This document shows positions 1 to 12,809 of a DNA stretch of 64,000 nt, in pieces. A program made the translations under genes and the position numbers. The stretch spans positions 21,475,001 to 21,539,000 of the forward strand of contig CAMQGK010000637.1 in NCBI GenBank assembly GCA_947000775.1, in the 5' to 3' direction. Below the pieces are notes generated by a model. The model ran no database searches. It was not told the DNA's origin and saw only the letters and a list, made by a program, of their open reading frames with translations. Position 1 is the stretch's first letter. Every line of letters starts with the position of its first letter. The stretch is from Pterois miles (Eukaryota > Chordata > Actinopteri > Perciformes > Scorpaenidae).

Positions 1-99
1 GAAACTTCTTTTTTACTTTCTTAACTGATAAATACTTAAATAGGAGCAGCCAGGCGTGTACCATGCTACTGCTGTCAATCACGTCAGGTGGGTTTACGT

Positions 100-1080
100 T
101 AAGATGAAAATTTTGCTTTTAAACTGAGGAGGTCAAACAGCAAAACAAATTCCAACATATTCTCACTCCCAGCTCATCAAATACCATTGCTTGGTCAGTG
201 GCCCGACACCTGAAACTATGACGCACTAGGTACCTATCTAGCACCAGTTTTGGACATGTCACTGACCAGTTTCAACTAGTTACATGCATAGCGTCTTTTC
301 AAAATAAACTTCTGTGTTCAAACCTACAGTTGCGTCAGCTCAGTCACCAGGACAAAATGTTGGCATTGGATATTTCTGCATCCCAGAAGCGTATGTTGAA
401 AGTCAGTGTTTTTGCATTTGGTGACAGCATGTGACATAGTTAAAATCGTGAAAAGTTTCACTTTCACATTACAATGAGCTGTTCATTTGTGTCCCATGTT
501 CAAAACGTCCACTGTCATTTTCATTGTATAAATGTAGTAGTTTTAAGTCCAACAATGTAGTCCTTTCCTAAACATTGTGCATTGTAAACGTTGTGTCATA
601 ACATTATGTACATTATTATTTTAACACAAACCATGACCTTTTTTCTAACCTTAACTATGTAATTTTATTGCCAAATCCTAACCAATCATTTCACAATGTT
701 AACTATGTGGCATTGCCTTTCTGCAGGCGTAATACAATTAGTATTTTTCAGAAACATTGCCATTCAGCGTTTCTGTTGGTTTACAGAAATGTGCAATACC
801 AACATTTTTTTCTGGCAACTGGATGGGTAACTGGCGCTAGTTAAATACATATAGAGACCAAGGCAAATTAAGTTGACTTGGTTTCACATGGGACATGAAC
901 AGCTGTCCCCTGGGTGAACTATGTTTGTTTGATCCATCCATCGCTTTTTATATGATGTCAGTTCCTCTAACTATCTAATACTGATACAGATGGTTAGTTG
1001 AAAGCCCAGACGCTAAAGGGTTCCACATTGCGCTGGTATCAGACACAGAGGTGCACTGACCAAGCTTTGATATTTGATGA
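100..1080. repeat. Fragments of dispersed family A
   Basis: 170-300 holds CTCATCAAATACCATTGCTTGGTCAGTGG, about 600-720 holds repeated ACCATGACC / CTAACCTTAACTATG motifs, and 840-1060 holds GGTTTCACATGGGACATGAACAG, TTTGTTTGATCC and GCTAAAGGGT. The same blocks recur in order at 6.58-7.56 kb and 26.5-26.9 kb. Class undetermined. Confidence 0.6.
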
Positions 1081-3719
1081 TTGCAAACCCAGCATTATAG
1101 TCATTTTCAATGGACGCCGATAACATGAAGCTACAAACTGAAGCCTGACATTTGCCGCTGCGTAACAGGCGTGATGTGCTACAAATGAAGTTGAGCTGGC
1201 CTCAGCTTTTCCAGTAATCCAATGATGGTGAAGCATCAACTAGTCATATGATTTTGTTTCACTCTGTTCCGTTCCATCCCCTAAAAATGCCGTTATCCAG
1301 TTCCCACTTCTATATAATGACATAACGACATCTATGAGCGTTTGAGCAACGCTTCAATGATGACTCGACAATGAGTTGGCCACACTGGCCATTTTGTTGC
1401 TTTTGTCCCTCGTAGTATGAACATAGCGTTAGTGTTAAGTCACTCATTAGCCAGTTTGTACGACATTGCATTGCAGACCTCACATCAGCACTGGGGCATG
1501 GAGTGTGGCTGGTGCCAAATGGTCCACACACACTGTGGCCCCTCTGGAAAAATGTTGTTGAAGGCCCCAAAGAGTCTGCAATGATCTCCACAGAGAACAG
1601 ATGAAAAAGCATTAAAAGAAACCCAGTTTACATCACTCATTCAGTCCTCCTGCTGCCTTAGCTTTAATGTCTGAATGATGCACTTATTCACATCCTTTTA
1701 TGGACTGAAATCCTTTAATCAGAAAACAAGAGCGATATTAGAGCACAGCTCAGGAGTGAGCTGCATGCTAAAGGAGCGACTACAGTGAGTGCAGTGACTT
1801 GGTGTACCAGGTAGCTTGTTCTGTTCCATGCTCTTCCTCTTCATTTGCATTCACAGTGGAGCACGTTCCTTGCCAAGCAGCTCACACAGCGAGGCCAAGG
1901 TCAGGTATTGTCTTGCTGTTCATACACATCAGACTTCCCGGGTCCAAACCCCTCACACCTGACTGCCCCCACAGCTAAATGTCTTTGAACACTTCTGATG
2001 TGTTGGCCACAGCAAATCAACAAGACCCGGGTGGGACCTTATCAGTGCAAGCGAAAAGCCAGTCAAGTCACCATGCAGAGGATGAGAGAAAATACAAATT
2101 TTAGTCTAATTCTCCACAGCCTGCTTGCAGCACAACCTCAATGCAATATGGGCAAATTATAGAAGCGGATGTCTGCAAAGCAGAAAAGAACTTGCCCACA
2201 TAAATGACTATACATCCAGACTCTTTATTGTTCTGGCAGCATAAAATAAGTAGCTTCAGAAATGAAGCTATCCATCAGTTGGCATAGCACAGTGATCAGA
2301 CTCCGTCATGTCTCTGCGAGTAGCTGCTCAAATATTAAAATGCTTTTCACTAAAAATGACACGGCACCATTTTAAGGACTGTTTTTCTGATGTCTTCTGT
2401 CAACACTTTAACAAAGTAATAGCCCTAAAAGTTTCTAATGGTGTCGACGAAACTTCCGAATGACCTTTGCACAAAGCTTTACAAGGCATATATTGTCAGG
2501 TGGGCTTTCCATTGCATATAAATGACACATTTAGAGTGAATTAACGTCTTGAGCTGTTTTTAATGTCACACTTGCTTCGCTGTGACCTTGCATGAAACAT
2601 TTCCTTCTCATCTCACTTTGATGATAGACTGCTGCATTTTGGTTTATGAGGATTTCATGCTCATCTCCTCCCTCGTATGTTATACCAGGTGGCAATCTGA
2701 CAATTCAACGATTTTATCTCCATTCTTCAGACATGCTGTCGCCACAGCTCTCAGCGAACACTTGCCAACATCTTTTTCCTTCCTCCATAAAACTGGAATT
2801 GTTTTACTTTCCATTTCTCAGACCTTCAACAATAACTTTGACCAGAGTATAAAGTCAGAGCTTGTGATGCAGTAGAATGCATGGTTGTTTCAATGTATGT
2901 CACAGTGGTGTTTTGCATATTTTATACCGGCTTTTGTGCCAGCATATGCCACCTATTTTAAATGAAATGAGCAAGTGATCCAGATGACTTACAAAGTAAA
3001 ACGGGAACAGAGGGATTGTCAGCGGCTGGGATGCATATAATTCTGAATGCAATATGCCTCTCACTCGCCTATTGTGCCATCTGGAATTGTTTGTGGAAAC
3101 GCTGTGAGGCACGTAGCTTCTAAGCAGTAAGTGAAAATGAAACTTTAGTGTGTTTGTCCTGATCTTTTGCATTTTTACTGTGTGCTCATGGAGCTGAGTA
3201 CCAACACAACCCACAACACTTCTAGTTCTGTGGGTTCATTGTTGGCTGTTTATGTTTCAGAAATTAATCTTATATGCTCTAGACATCATGTCTTATTAAA
3301 CATTTAATAGTTATTTGAATCAATACAAATATAATAAATGTTAATGAGTTTAGGATGGCTCAGACAAAACTGAATAATGTGCATTCACTTTAAATCAGCA
3401 CCTGACATGCTCCTGCCAGTAAAATAAAATAGCAATGTCTTTCTGGTGAGATTTTTCTGCATTATTCATCGGATACAAAGCACAACTCTATGGGTGAAAC
3501 TCACTGCACAGTAATTGTATTGTAATAACCTGCAATGCAACTGTAATCGGCTGCAAATATTACAAAAAAAAGACGCTTAAGAATAGTTTCATAACACGTA
3601 CACATGTAGTAAAGGTATGTGTACCTTTTTGTGTATTGATCTGGGGTATTTAAAGAAATGATTTGTTTACATAGCCAGGCTGGCCAGTGCACTTTTAATT
3701 TTATGGAAACTGTTACAGC
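1081..3719. other. No gene recognised
   Basis: Open frames here (up to 104 codons) match nothing I know and have no splice or start context that supports them. Confidence 0.5.
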
Positions 3720-3869
3720 AACCCCATCCAACACCTTTAGGATGAACTGGTTTGCCGACCATGGGCAAAGCCTTATCACCCAACATCCCTGTTGGACCTT
3801 AATAATGCTCCTGTGACTGAATGGGATCAAATCCCTGCAGCCAGGTTCCAACATTTTTATGGAAAATGA
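3720..3869 (+). pseudogene. Tc1/mariner transposase C-terminal fragment
   Basis: Plus-strand frame reads NPIQHL-stop-DEL, then AKPYHPTSLLDLNNA and TEWDQIPAARFQHF to a stop at 3867. This is the end of a Tc1-like DDE transposase, just after the last catalytic residue, where the family has NPIEHLWDEL; the tryptophan codon is now TAG. No inverted terminal repeats seen nearby. The 148-codon antisense frame over it (3501-3947) is a shadow. Confidence 0.75.
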
Positions 3870-6044
3870 CTGATGCCCTCGGTTTTGGTATATGACGTTA
3901 AAACAGTGGTGTAGAGTTGAATGTTTGGCCACATGTGTAAAATCCAACTGAAATAGGGAGTGTGATGTAATTATTTATTGCATGCAATACTTTTTCCTGA
4001 TTGCGTGGATGCTGGCCAATTAACACACTGGTAACCCTCAAACACCTGGGTCAACAATTGAACCATAAATCAAATAAACTGCAGGTAAGTTGGGGTAACC
4101 GTAGCATCAACACACATTTGAGCATGTATATTCATTCCTGACCTTGGGAACACATCTGTAATGAAATATTCTGAAGCCAAAGTTCAATCACTTGCTGTTT
4201 CTACCCATTAAACCTTCTCACAGCCTTCCTCACATACAGTATGACCACTTGTTACCATGTGACTGACAATCTGTACTAAAGTCCTGTGATGACACCAGAG
4301 CAAATTTGCACCAGTTGCTAAAAAAGGGTTACAGTTAAAGACTCTGGAAGGGTGAACCTTGAGGTTAGAATACTTGACTATGAATAATACTGCTGAGCTG
4401 TACTGTTCGATGATATTTTAAACACTGTCTGGTTTTCTGATTTGCCATGATATATTATAATCTATTAATCAATATGCACCAAGCTTCAGCTTCACTTTGT
4501 GGTCTCTTTGTCTCCATCTTGTTTGTTTTTTACAATATCAGCAAACTAGTGTTTACTTACCGTACCTTTGTACATGATTGTTGTTATACTTCCTGATATG
4601 CACTGCAGGGACTGCTGGAGCTACTGTATTAATGAACACCTCATTATACTGTATGAAATTCAAATAATCTGCAAGACCTTTAAAGCACTCTGTAACATCC
4701 ACTCTATGCGACGACTGACCCACATCTTAATAACTTGAATAAAATTAAACTCCATTCTTCAACCTCTGGGTTACCTTTGATGCACTGATCCCATATTTGC
4801 AAGCTTGAGTTGCTTTAAATTCATGTCAGTCATAACACGGTTTGAATCCTACATGGTTGCACAGTTGGAAGTGACTTTGTGTTTTATAACGACACGCCTT
4901 GCAGATTTTTCGCTACACGCTATTGTGCATTCACGATCACATTTGTACCTCAGTAATCCGCTTGGCTACATTTTGCCACGTTATTCAGTTGTGCCCTTGG
5001 ACTGCAGCCTTTGGAGCAGCAGGGGAGCCACATTGTGGAAAGAGTGGCGTATTCACCATCAATACTGGAATGCAGACAACACTTTTACAGTACATTGACA
5101 TACATATACAGCACAGTAGCACACAAACATATCGAGTTGATCTTATAACCCAAACTCAGAATATGTGTCTTTGCCCTGGTGACATGCTTTGAGCATAAAT
5201 GACAGATTTACAGTCACAAGCCACAAAGGAGATTCACCGACTGAAAATCATGTCTCATGTGCCAAGGCTACTGGCATAATGAAGGCATGATAAAGAGGAT
5301 ACAACTGACAGGAGGAATCGTAAAATCTCATGTCAGAAATATTGCTTGGTTGACCTTTCATTCAGCGTGGGTGGGGGGATAATCCCTGTCTTGAATCATG
5401 CCATCGTTAAACCATGACTTTCCTTCATTTGAGGGTAACAAGAACTGTGAGGGTACAATTCTGCTACCTGTGCAACTAACAACATTTACTGCCACAGGGA
5501 CTGGACATTGTGATGTGCAGCTTGCTTTAATTAAGAGCTAATTCTTGTTGGTCTCAAGGGCTTTTACATTCTCCCTTTTAAAAGCACAAGGAGAAAAAAA
5601 TGACTGCATGATAAAAGGTCAGCATGTCTGGAGCTTCTGAGTTTTGTTCGTGCGTGGCTTGAGGCCTTTATTAAAATGAGCAGCGTGCACACTCTGAGGA
5701 GCTCACTGCCATCAGAGGTTTGCACCAGGCAGCTCTGGTAACAGATCTCTCACTGAGAAATCATCCATCTCCAAATGTAAAAGAATTAATGTTTGGATTC
5801 ACTGACTGAGAAAATGTGACATTGGCCAGGATAAGGTGTCTAAACATGGCAGCTCATTCGTTCAGATGAAGGCTGCTCACCAAAAAAGCCCCTATCAGTT
5901 TCAATTTCTGTGCTCATAACCAAATTTTTTTCATTAAAGACCTGAATTTAGATGTTTGTGTTTACCAGGAAATTGTCTTTACAGTATACGCACCATTTAT
6001 TTCAAATAAAGAATCACAATTTAAAAAAAAATCCCTCATCTAGG
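3870..6044. other. No gene recognised
   Basis: AT-rich single-copy-looking DNA. Two overlapping frames of 97 codons at 4.8-5.2 kb look random. Confidence 0.5.
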
Positions 6045-6049
6045 CTTTT

Positions 6050-6482
6050 CTTCTATGTCTATGAGAAAATGAGCCTACTTCTCACTTGATTTATTACCTC
6101 AGTAAACATTGTAAACGAGTTTATGGTCTCAATCTCTAGTTTCACGTCCTCTTTAATACAGCATGATGTTCATTCAAATTATGGTCTCATTTAGAGTCAA
6201 ATAGACCATAAAGCAGGGTATGCTTTAGGGCGTGGGTGACTGACAGGTCGCGACCAGGTGTTGTCTGGTCTTGTCTGTGTTTTCATCTTACAACTTTAAC
6301 CCTTTCACAGTGTGTTTTCAGTTCATGAAAGTTAACTGTAACAGTTAGGTCACCTAAATTGTCTCATTTAGCACTTCTGGTCGCAATAAACAAGATGGCG
6401 ACGGCCAAAATGCAGAATTTAAGGCTTCAAAACAGCTTTCCACAAACCAGTGGATGACATCACAGTGACTGCATCCACTTCT
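6050..6482 (+). repeat. Dispersed family B, copy 1
   Basis: Shares with 35,400-35,770 the stretches GAGAAAATGAGCCTACTTC, GTTTATGGTCTC, AGACCATAAAGCAGGGTATG and AACCCTTTCACAGTGTGTT, in the same order. It also matches 37,755-38,375 in the opposite orientation. Confidence 0.85.
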
Positions 6483-6564
6483 TATATAGGACAATGTTAT
6501 GATTAAACTCTTAAGACTGTTGTGACTATATTTTTAAAAGTAATAACTAAAATTCTTGTCTTTG

Positions 6565-6637
6565 ACTCCTAACTTGCCAAATACCACCACTTGGTCAGCT
6601 CCCTTTGACGTCAGAAGCCAATGCTCGAGGTACCACT
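6565..6637 (+). repeat. Family A, left part, split by an LTR insertion
   Basis: CCAAATACCACCACTTGGTCAG matches the family A blocks at 0.2 kb and 26.5 kb. It is cut at CCACT and resumes after the LTR. Confidence 0.7.
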
Positions 6638-7161
6638 TGTAACGTCCCGCAGGACTTAGGTTATTTGTTCTGTGTTGCATGCTTTTATTTTGATGCACAT
6701 CCTGTTTTATTTTGGCATGTTTAACCTCTCCTCTCGTTGCAGTTCACTTCACTCCCTGCCCTGCTTGCTTCCCGCCTTCACGTTTGAGCACCTCCTCCTG
6801 ACCTAGTTACCTGCACCAGTCACCTGTGTCTGATCGTCGCCCCCGCCCCTAATCATGTCCACCTGTCCATAGTTAGTCACTTCCCTCACTAGTACTGAAG
6901 CAGTGTCTCCCTTTCCTCCTGTGCCAGATCGTCTTGTTATCCCCAGTGTTACAGCGTTCCAGCATTTTTCATAGTGTCCTTGATTTCTCGTGCCTGATCA
7001 TTCTGCCTGTTTATCGACCGCTCTGGATTTGTCGGCTTGTGAGTTCTGCCTACTCGTTTACCGACCCATTTCTGTTAATAAAGACCCAGCATTGTTTGAT
7101 AGAACCTGTTCTCTGAGTATTGTATCTGAGTCCAAGCCTGCCTGCCACCTGAGTTGTCACA
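6638..7161 (+). mobile_element. Solo LTR (524 bp) with perfect 5-bp target duplication
   Basis: Starts TGTAACG and ends GTCACA, flanked by CCACT at 6633-6637 and 7162-7166. It has the pyrimidine-rich makeup of teleost gypsy-like LTRs and a TTAATAAAGACCC stretch (about 7076) that would serve as its poly(A) signal. No internal retrotransposon sequence beside it, so it is a solo LTR left by recombination. Orientation is from the AATAAA. Confidence 0.85.
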
Positions 7162-7166
7162 CCACT

Positions 7167-7560
7167 ATAGCGTTACCTTTGGAGGGACCAGGGATGGCAT
7201 GTCAATATACGCCTGTTACATGCATAGTGTCCTCTCAAAGAGACAAAATAAGTCAATGTTACTTTAGTTTCACATGAGACAGGAACAGCAGTCTCCTGGT
7301 TGAAAGCCTTATATTTGTTTGATCCAATCCATCACTCCTCTTGCCCACCCTGGACTGACTTTCAAGCTATTAATACTACGTCACTTGCTCCCATGCTGCG
7401 GGTGGGTTTACAATGGAGTTAGCTGAAAGCCTGTTGCTAAAGGGTGCCTCGGTGCATTGGTTTTCGATGCCAAGGGGTGTTGCACATTCGGCAGTATTTG
7501 GCGAGTTGTGAGTGAAACCTGGTATACACTATATTCAAACATCACCATGAAATGAAAGAA
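7167..7560 (+). repeat. Family A, right part
   Basis: CATAGTGTCCTCTCAAAGAG, CACATGAGACAGGAACAGCA, TTTGTTTGATCC and AAAGGGTGCCTC match 840-1060 and 26,620-26,850. Confidence 0.75.
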
Positions 7561-9858
7561 AAGAAGTTATGCCAAACTGAAATGTGAGTACGAAGTCAAA
7601 CTCTCGCAGCAGAACTGTGCCTTGTTAAGATGCTGTCAGCACTGCATATGTCAGAGGCACTCCGCTTTCATCTCCATAAATGAAACTGAACAATGATAAC
7701 AACGATCCCAGCAGATCAAAAACCGAGATGAGCTCAAGGAAGTTTCCTGCATATTTCCCTGCAGTGTCTCACCTTTGCTGTAGCTGTCTTGCACTGCAGC
7801 CAGAAGGGAAAGTCATCACTAATTAACATGTCAGAGCTGGCTGCTGCCATATGAGCTCCAAGACAGAGACACTGATTGACTCATGGCCTCAGGCCTCTGG
7901 CATGAACTATTCAACATGCACTCCAACATGTCTTCAGGCAAAGACAACAATGCCACAAGGGCTTATGTGCTATTTATACCACTTAAGTTATCTCTGCATG
8001 TCATCGGTGATGCTGCCCTTTTTTCTTGTGGTGAAAGATCGACCACAGTAGTTGAACAGGGTACATAGTACATAAGTAGCAAGGTGATCCCATTGGAAAT
8101 ATGGCTTGTGCATCCAATCGTTTCTCCGCAGATTGGCTTGTACTCCGCATCTCCAGATCATTTCCATTTAAATGGGCAGAGTTGTGAACTTTCCGAGACA
8201 GAAGACATAAATGAATCAGCTCCACACATGATTTCCTCGCTCTCACTGCAAACATGAAGGACACATGTGATGGGTCTCATCAATCTGCAACCCGCCATCA
8301 CAGCACATCATCTGCAGACATTTAACACAGCCCTGATTAACCCGCCCCATGTAATAACTTGACCCCATCGCTGCCTGTGTATATGCAACACCACCACCAT
8401 CACCACCGTTGTGTGAGCGAGCAACGTCCTCTCACCTCCCTGAGTGCCAAATTAACAGTGAGCACAAATTCAGGTGTCGATTTGATTATGATATAAAGAA
8501 CTGTGAAGCCATCACAGAAATGGAAAATACTGTAATGCTTCGCTGAATATAAAATATAGAGAGACGTGCCATAAGAGGAGGAAAATATGTGCAGCTGTGT
8601 GAGGAAAGTGTTTAGATTTCTGCTTACACCACTAAAAATCTTTGTCCAATCACGGTCTGTACAGAGCCCTGCCCTTTGCTATATTTATAAATGTGCACAT
8701 AAATGACTATAATTTGCATTATAAATTACAAATATGTACCCTCAAATTAATAATTCTCTGTGATTCATGCTCTCAAACCCTGCAAGTAGGCTATACCTGC
8801 TGCTGGTTTCAAGTACTGGCTATTCTAATTCAAGCACTGACCTACTATACTTATTGCTGTTTCCCATAAACTGAGTATAATAAAGAAAAATGTGAGAGCA
8901 AGATAACCACACTACACAAATTGCCCTCTGCAACCTACTTTATTTGCAATGGTGGAAAATATGTCCACAACCATTTCTGCCCATAAATACAAATATTCAT
9001 ATTTCATTACATTAAACATCATTAAAATATTTTATATACCAAACAACCAACAGCTCATCTGCTACATCAAAGTAATTTGCAATCAATATTGTGCACATAA
9101 ATCCAGTTATATAGCAAATTTTGGCAACAAGCAGCACTCAACATCACAGTATGTGGGATAGCAATAAAACCACAGCAATTCATGTGATCATAAATTGAAG
9201 CTCAAGTGATGCTAGCAACAAGCACAGCATAAAAATACTACAACTGAGCACACAGGCCAGTTCTCCTACACCTCCCAGTTACAGTAAGAGATGTCAACAG
9301 CATCACTGGATCTTTTCATGGTGAATTCTTCAGCAACTTTCACAAATTGTTCGTCAATTTTGTGTCCTTTTCGCTCTTGTGTTTGTAAAACACCAGCATG
9401 TTATTTGCATTGAATTTACAGTATCTGTAAAACTGAAAACTATAATAAACACCATATAGTCAGCAGCAGCCTCAACATTGGTTGCTGACATTCAAGCTAA
9501 AGACATCACTGACAATGCATGAAGGCACAACCTTAAACTTAATCCTATATAATCCACCAATTGTTCAAAATGATCAATTACTGTTTTCATGTTTATTTCT
9601 AGATACAAACAAATCCGGTGACCATTTGTGTGTTCTGCGACCTAGCGGCGTGACTCTGATGGTTTGCTTAACAGTTTAACTGCACTTTCAGTCAAAGCAT
9701 ACGTGGTGGCTCGCAGTAACGTGCATAAATGGTCAGCATATATAATAAACACCGATGAGTATGTATTTAAAATGGATTAAAGTCAAGTTGGAGGCCGTGT
9801 CTAACACTTTGTGTATGCTCTGTTTGTGATGTTGACAGATTCATGTTTACTTTGTGGT
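7561..9858. other. No gene recognised
   Basis: AT-rich. A short CAC-rich run is at 8389-8407. No coding homology, no clear repeat. Confidence 0.5.
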
Positions 9859-10434
9859 CAGGGGGCTGCAACCTGCAGCTCTTTAGTCCCTCTCTAGTGG
9901 CTACCTGTGGATTTAAAACAAAAAAAATGGATATGAATGTTAACAGTTATTAGTTTTTTTTTAACATTTTCATTTATCATTTTTGTAGGTCTATGGTGAT
10001 TCCTACATTCATGATTCAGTCAACCAAAATGTGCATCATCTACGATCTGGTGCCTTATCCTCTAATGTTGCCGAACCTCATTAGCTCAATAGGCTAGCTA
10101 TGGATTTTAAATCCCCAAAAAAGAAAAGTCTAGACAATAGAGAATTTAATAGTGCAAGGACACATTTGACAACAAAAAAGTAATTGAAAGACATTTTGAG
10201 AACAAGCACAGTGGATTTGCTGAAAAGCCTGCAGCAGCTTCAGGACAAATGTCCTGAAATGTTTCTTCAATGTACTACGTCTCATTTACACTTGGGCCCT
10301 CACTGCATTAGACTTAAACTTTCTTACCTTCATCACAATGCTGACATGTTTTGCAGCTCCACACCGATTTTTTTTTTTTCATTTTGGCCTAAAATGGCTC
10401 TTTTGATCGTAAAGGTTGCTGACCCCTACCCTAG
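9859..10434 (+). mobile_element. hAT-derived internal-deletion element
   Basis: Left end CAGGGGGCTGCAACCTGCAG and right end GGTTGCTGACCCCTACCC are the CAGGGGT-CGGCAACC type inverted ends of a hAT family. Inside, from ATG at 10100, the frame MDFKSPKKKSLDNREFNSA resembles the N-terminus of hAT transposases and of ZBED/GTF2IRD2-like proteins derived from them, then stops. The zinc finger and catalytic core are gone. I found no matching 8-bp duplication. Confidence 0.65.
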
Positions 10435-11844
10435 TTAGAGCAACAAGTTATATTTTACAATAGCGCCAAAATTTTGTAAATTAAATTTACTCTATGGGGC
10501 CACTGCAGTCCCAAGACAGAGTCTCAGCCCACTAGCGTTATTAGCTACACTTGTCACAAATAATTTTACATCAAAAGTAAAGGTAAAAGTACAAAATTGT
10601 ACACTTCTTAGGACAGCTTGCATTCAAACGTACATATCGTAGGGAGACGCCACCGCAGTAATAGCAGCTTGGTTACTTGCGGTATTTCCCTGGATTCATC
10701 TAATATTCGCCCCAAATTATCACGTTTATGATTTTGTATATTTTTCTATGTCGCATGTGATTGGCTCACTGACAGATTAGAAAATGCTGGTTACTTCAAA
10801 GTGCCCACAGATGTGGATACTGCACATACAAATGCAGCCGTATGGCACATTTTATTGTTTTGTCATGATTTTACACAGCACACAGTGCAGGTGAGATTGT
10901 GATCTGCACTAATGGCAGCCTAGTTGTGTAAAATATTAAAATCAGAGCATAAATATGTTATACATACAGGCAGCTAAGACTATATATCCCAGCTGTACAT
11001 TTTGATACATGTCATACTTTTAAATCCAAATCCAGGGCTGAACAAGAAAAGGAGACCGAAATGCTAAGAAACTGAAAAAAAGGCTTACAGATTGTTTTTC
11101 CATCTCCAGGGTTTATTGTTCTGCTAATCTGTACCTACCTTGATTGACTAAAAAAAGCGAAAAGGAGCATTAAAAAAAAAAAAAGGGCAGGTAAAGCTGA
11201 GACATACAATACTGATGATTTAACTCGGTAAAGCTCAGACATTTTCTTTTATTCTCATAGTGTTACAGTTTAGTGTCAGGACCTCATCAGATACTAATGG
11301 ACTAATTGCATAATGCCCGTTAGCAAAGAAAAATTTTTCTACCAGTTTTTCACGTCCTATTCAATCTGATGAAACTGGAAGAGCAATAGCAGTGATTGTG
11401 AAGGTCATCCGGAGCCGCCGTACACATATTAATGAGCCACAGTCGTTGCTAATGGAGCTACACTAATAAATATTGACACTATTGAATCATTACGATGAAT
11501 CCCTGGTCTCACAGTGGCTGTGTACTTGGTTCAAGTTCATTTTTCCTCATCTGTTGCATTTCATCTTCTCCACTTTCACACTCCATTACTGCATGTCTGT
11601 GCCTGGCACAAAGGCAATCGCAGATCAATGTGGATACTGTCTGCGCCTCCTTACTGTTGCTCCTCATCCTTCAAAGCCCTGTATTCAATCAACATATGTT
11701 AGCCATCAATAAATAGACCATAATTAAAAAGTTTAGAAGGCACTTACAGGGAAACAATGTGAAGAACAATACTCTCTGTTGCTATAGATTGAATTAAAAG
11801 GGAGCTTTTATGCCTCTGTGCTTTTTCCTTTAGTGCATAATATA
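10435..11844. other. No gene recognised
   Basis: Contains an A-run at about 11171-11184. The block around 11,390-11,500 (ATTAATGAGCC, TAATGGAG, TAATAAATATTG) is rich in homeodomain-type TAAT cores, but that is common in AT-rich DNA. Confidence 0.45.
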
Positions 11845-11848
11845 ATTT

Positions 11849-12050
11849 TCTATGTATATAAAAGGTCTGTAAAGGGAGGTGCCAAAGGGAGTTACTCTCC
11901 CCCACAGAAACGCTGCTCCTGAACTGCCTGAAATGCCTTGCTTGAAGTCTCGCCTTTTCTTCAGTAACATAGTGATGTCACAAAGTCGCACATTTGCATA
12001 ATGGCTAGTTTGGCACACCCTCAAACAAAGCTAGTTAGAGCGGAGATTGA
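11849..12050 (+). repeat. Dispersed family C, copy 1
   Basis: Shares AGGTCTG(T/C)AAAG, CTGCTCCTGAACTGCCTGAA and TTTGGCACACCCTCAAAC with 12,490-12,690 in direct orientation, about 640 bases apart. Confidence 0.85.
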
Positions 12051-12179
12051 GTAGAGTCCAAATCAAAGCAAGACTCCCAGGAGTCAATTGCACTCTGCCA
12101 TTGGGGTGCACGAAATAATTCCCTATAACTTATAAAATTGTGCAAGGAGCAACGAACCGTTCCTGTTGCTGCAGAGCTT

Positions 12180-12470
12180 GGCTTATTAACCAGCTAGCTA
12201 CATAACTGGCAAACATGGAGAAATATCTGAGTGATGCTAAAATGATGCTAAAATGATGCTAAGCCCAAACTAGCTAAATTTAGAAAATCTGAAGACAGTA
12301 ATCACCTGAAATATCCACACAAAAACAAGTGGTATTAACATGAATTTAAACATAAATTTAAATGAGGTTCTATTTATCATTATCAAATAAGTAGCCTATT
12401 CAGATTGAAAAGTTTTAGGATGGAAATAGTTCCAGTGGCATCTAAGGGTACCCCTGCTTTAGTGTGTTAT
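12180..12470 (+). repeat. Family D (hAT-derived), shortened copy
   Basis: Matches 33,955-34,290: AGCTAGCTACATAACTGG, GAGAAATAT, AACTAGCTAAA, GTGGTATTAACATG, TATCATTATCAAATA and CAGTGGCATCTAAG. The part that codes a zinc finger in the 34-kb copy is missing; instead there is GATGCTAAAAT repeated three times (12,232-12,262). Confidence 0.75.
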
Positions 12471-12489
12471 ATTGTTTTTTTTTGCATAT

Positions 12490-12695
12490 AATAGGTCTGC
12501 AAAGTTACAAAGCCCAAGGTCCACGCCACTGGGAGATACTCTTCCCCACATAAACACTGCTGCCGAACTGCCTGAAACGCCTTGATTGAAGACCTGCCTT
12601 TAACTCTGTAAGGTGGTGAGGTCACCAAGTAACACATTGGCATACCTGCCTAGGGGCTTGTTTGGCACACCCTCAAACGAAACTAGTAAGAGCAG
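12490..12695 (+). repeat. Dispersed family C, copy 2
   Basis: Second copy of the 11,849-12,050 block. More of the family probably follows to about 12,800 (GGGCCAACTGACCAATCGGG). The 62-codon plus frame and 107-codon minus frame over it are repeat artefacts. Confidence 0.85.
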
Positions 12696-12809
12696 AGCTG
12701 AAGCTGAGTCTGAGGGGTTTGGAGCAGTCACAACAGTGGGCCAACTGACCAATCGGGTGAGGTGGCAGGAGCTGAAACAGAGCGTTTCAGACAGAGGGTG
12801 AAAAGGGTG

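Noticed and set aside
3501..3947. 148-codon minus-strand frame
   Set aside because: Antisense to the Tc1 transposase fragment, whose plus-strand reading explains the sequence.
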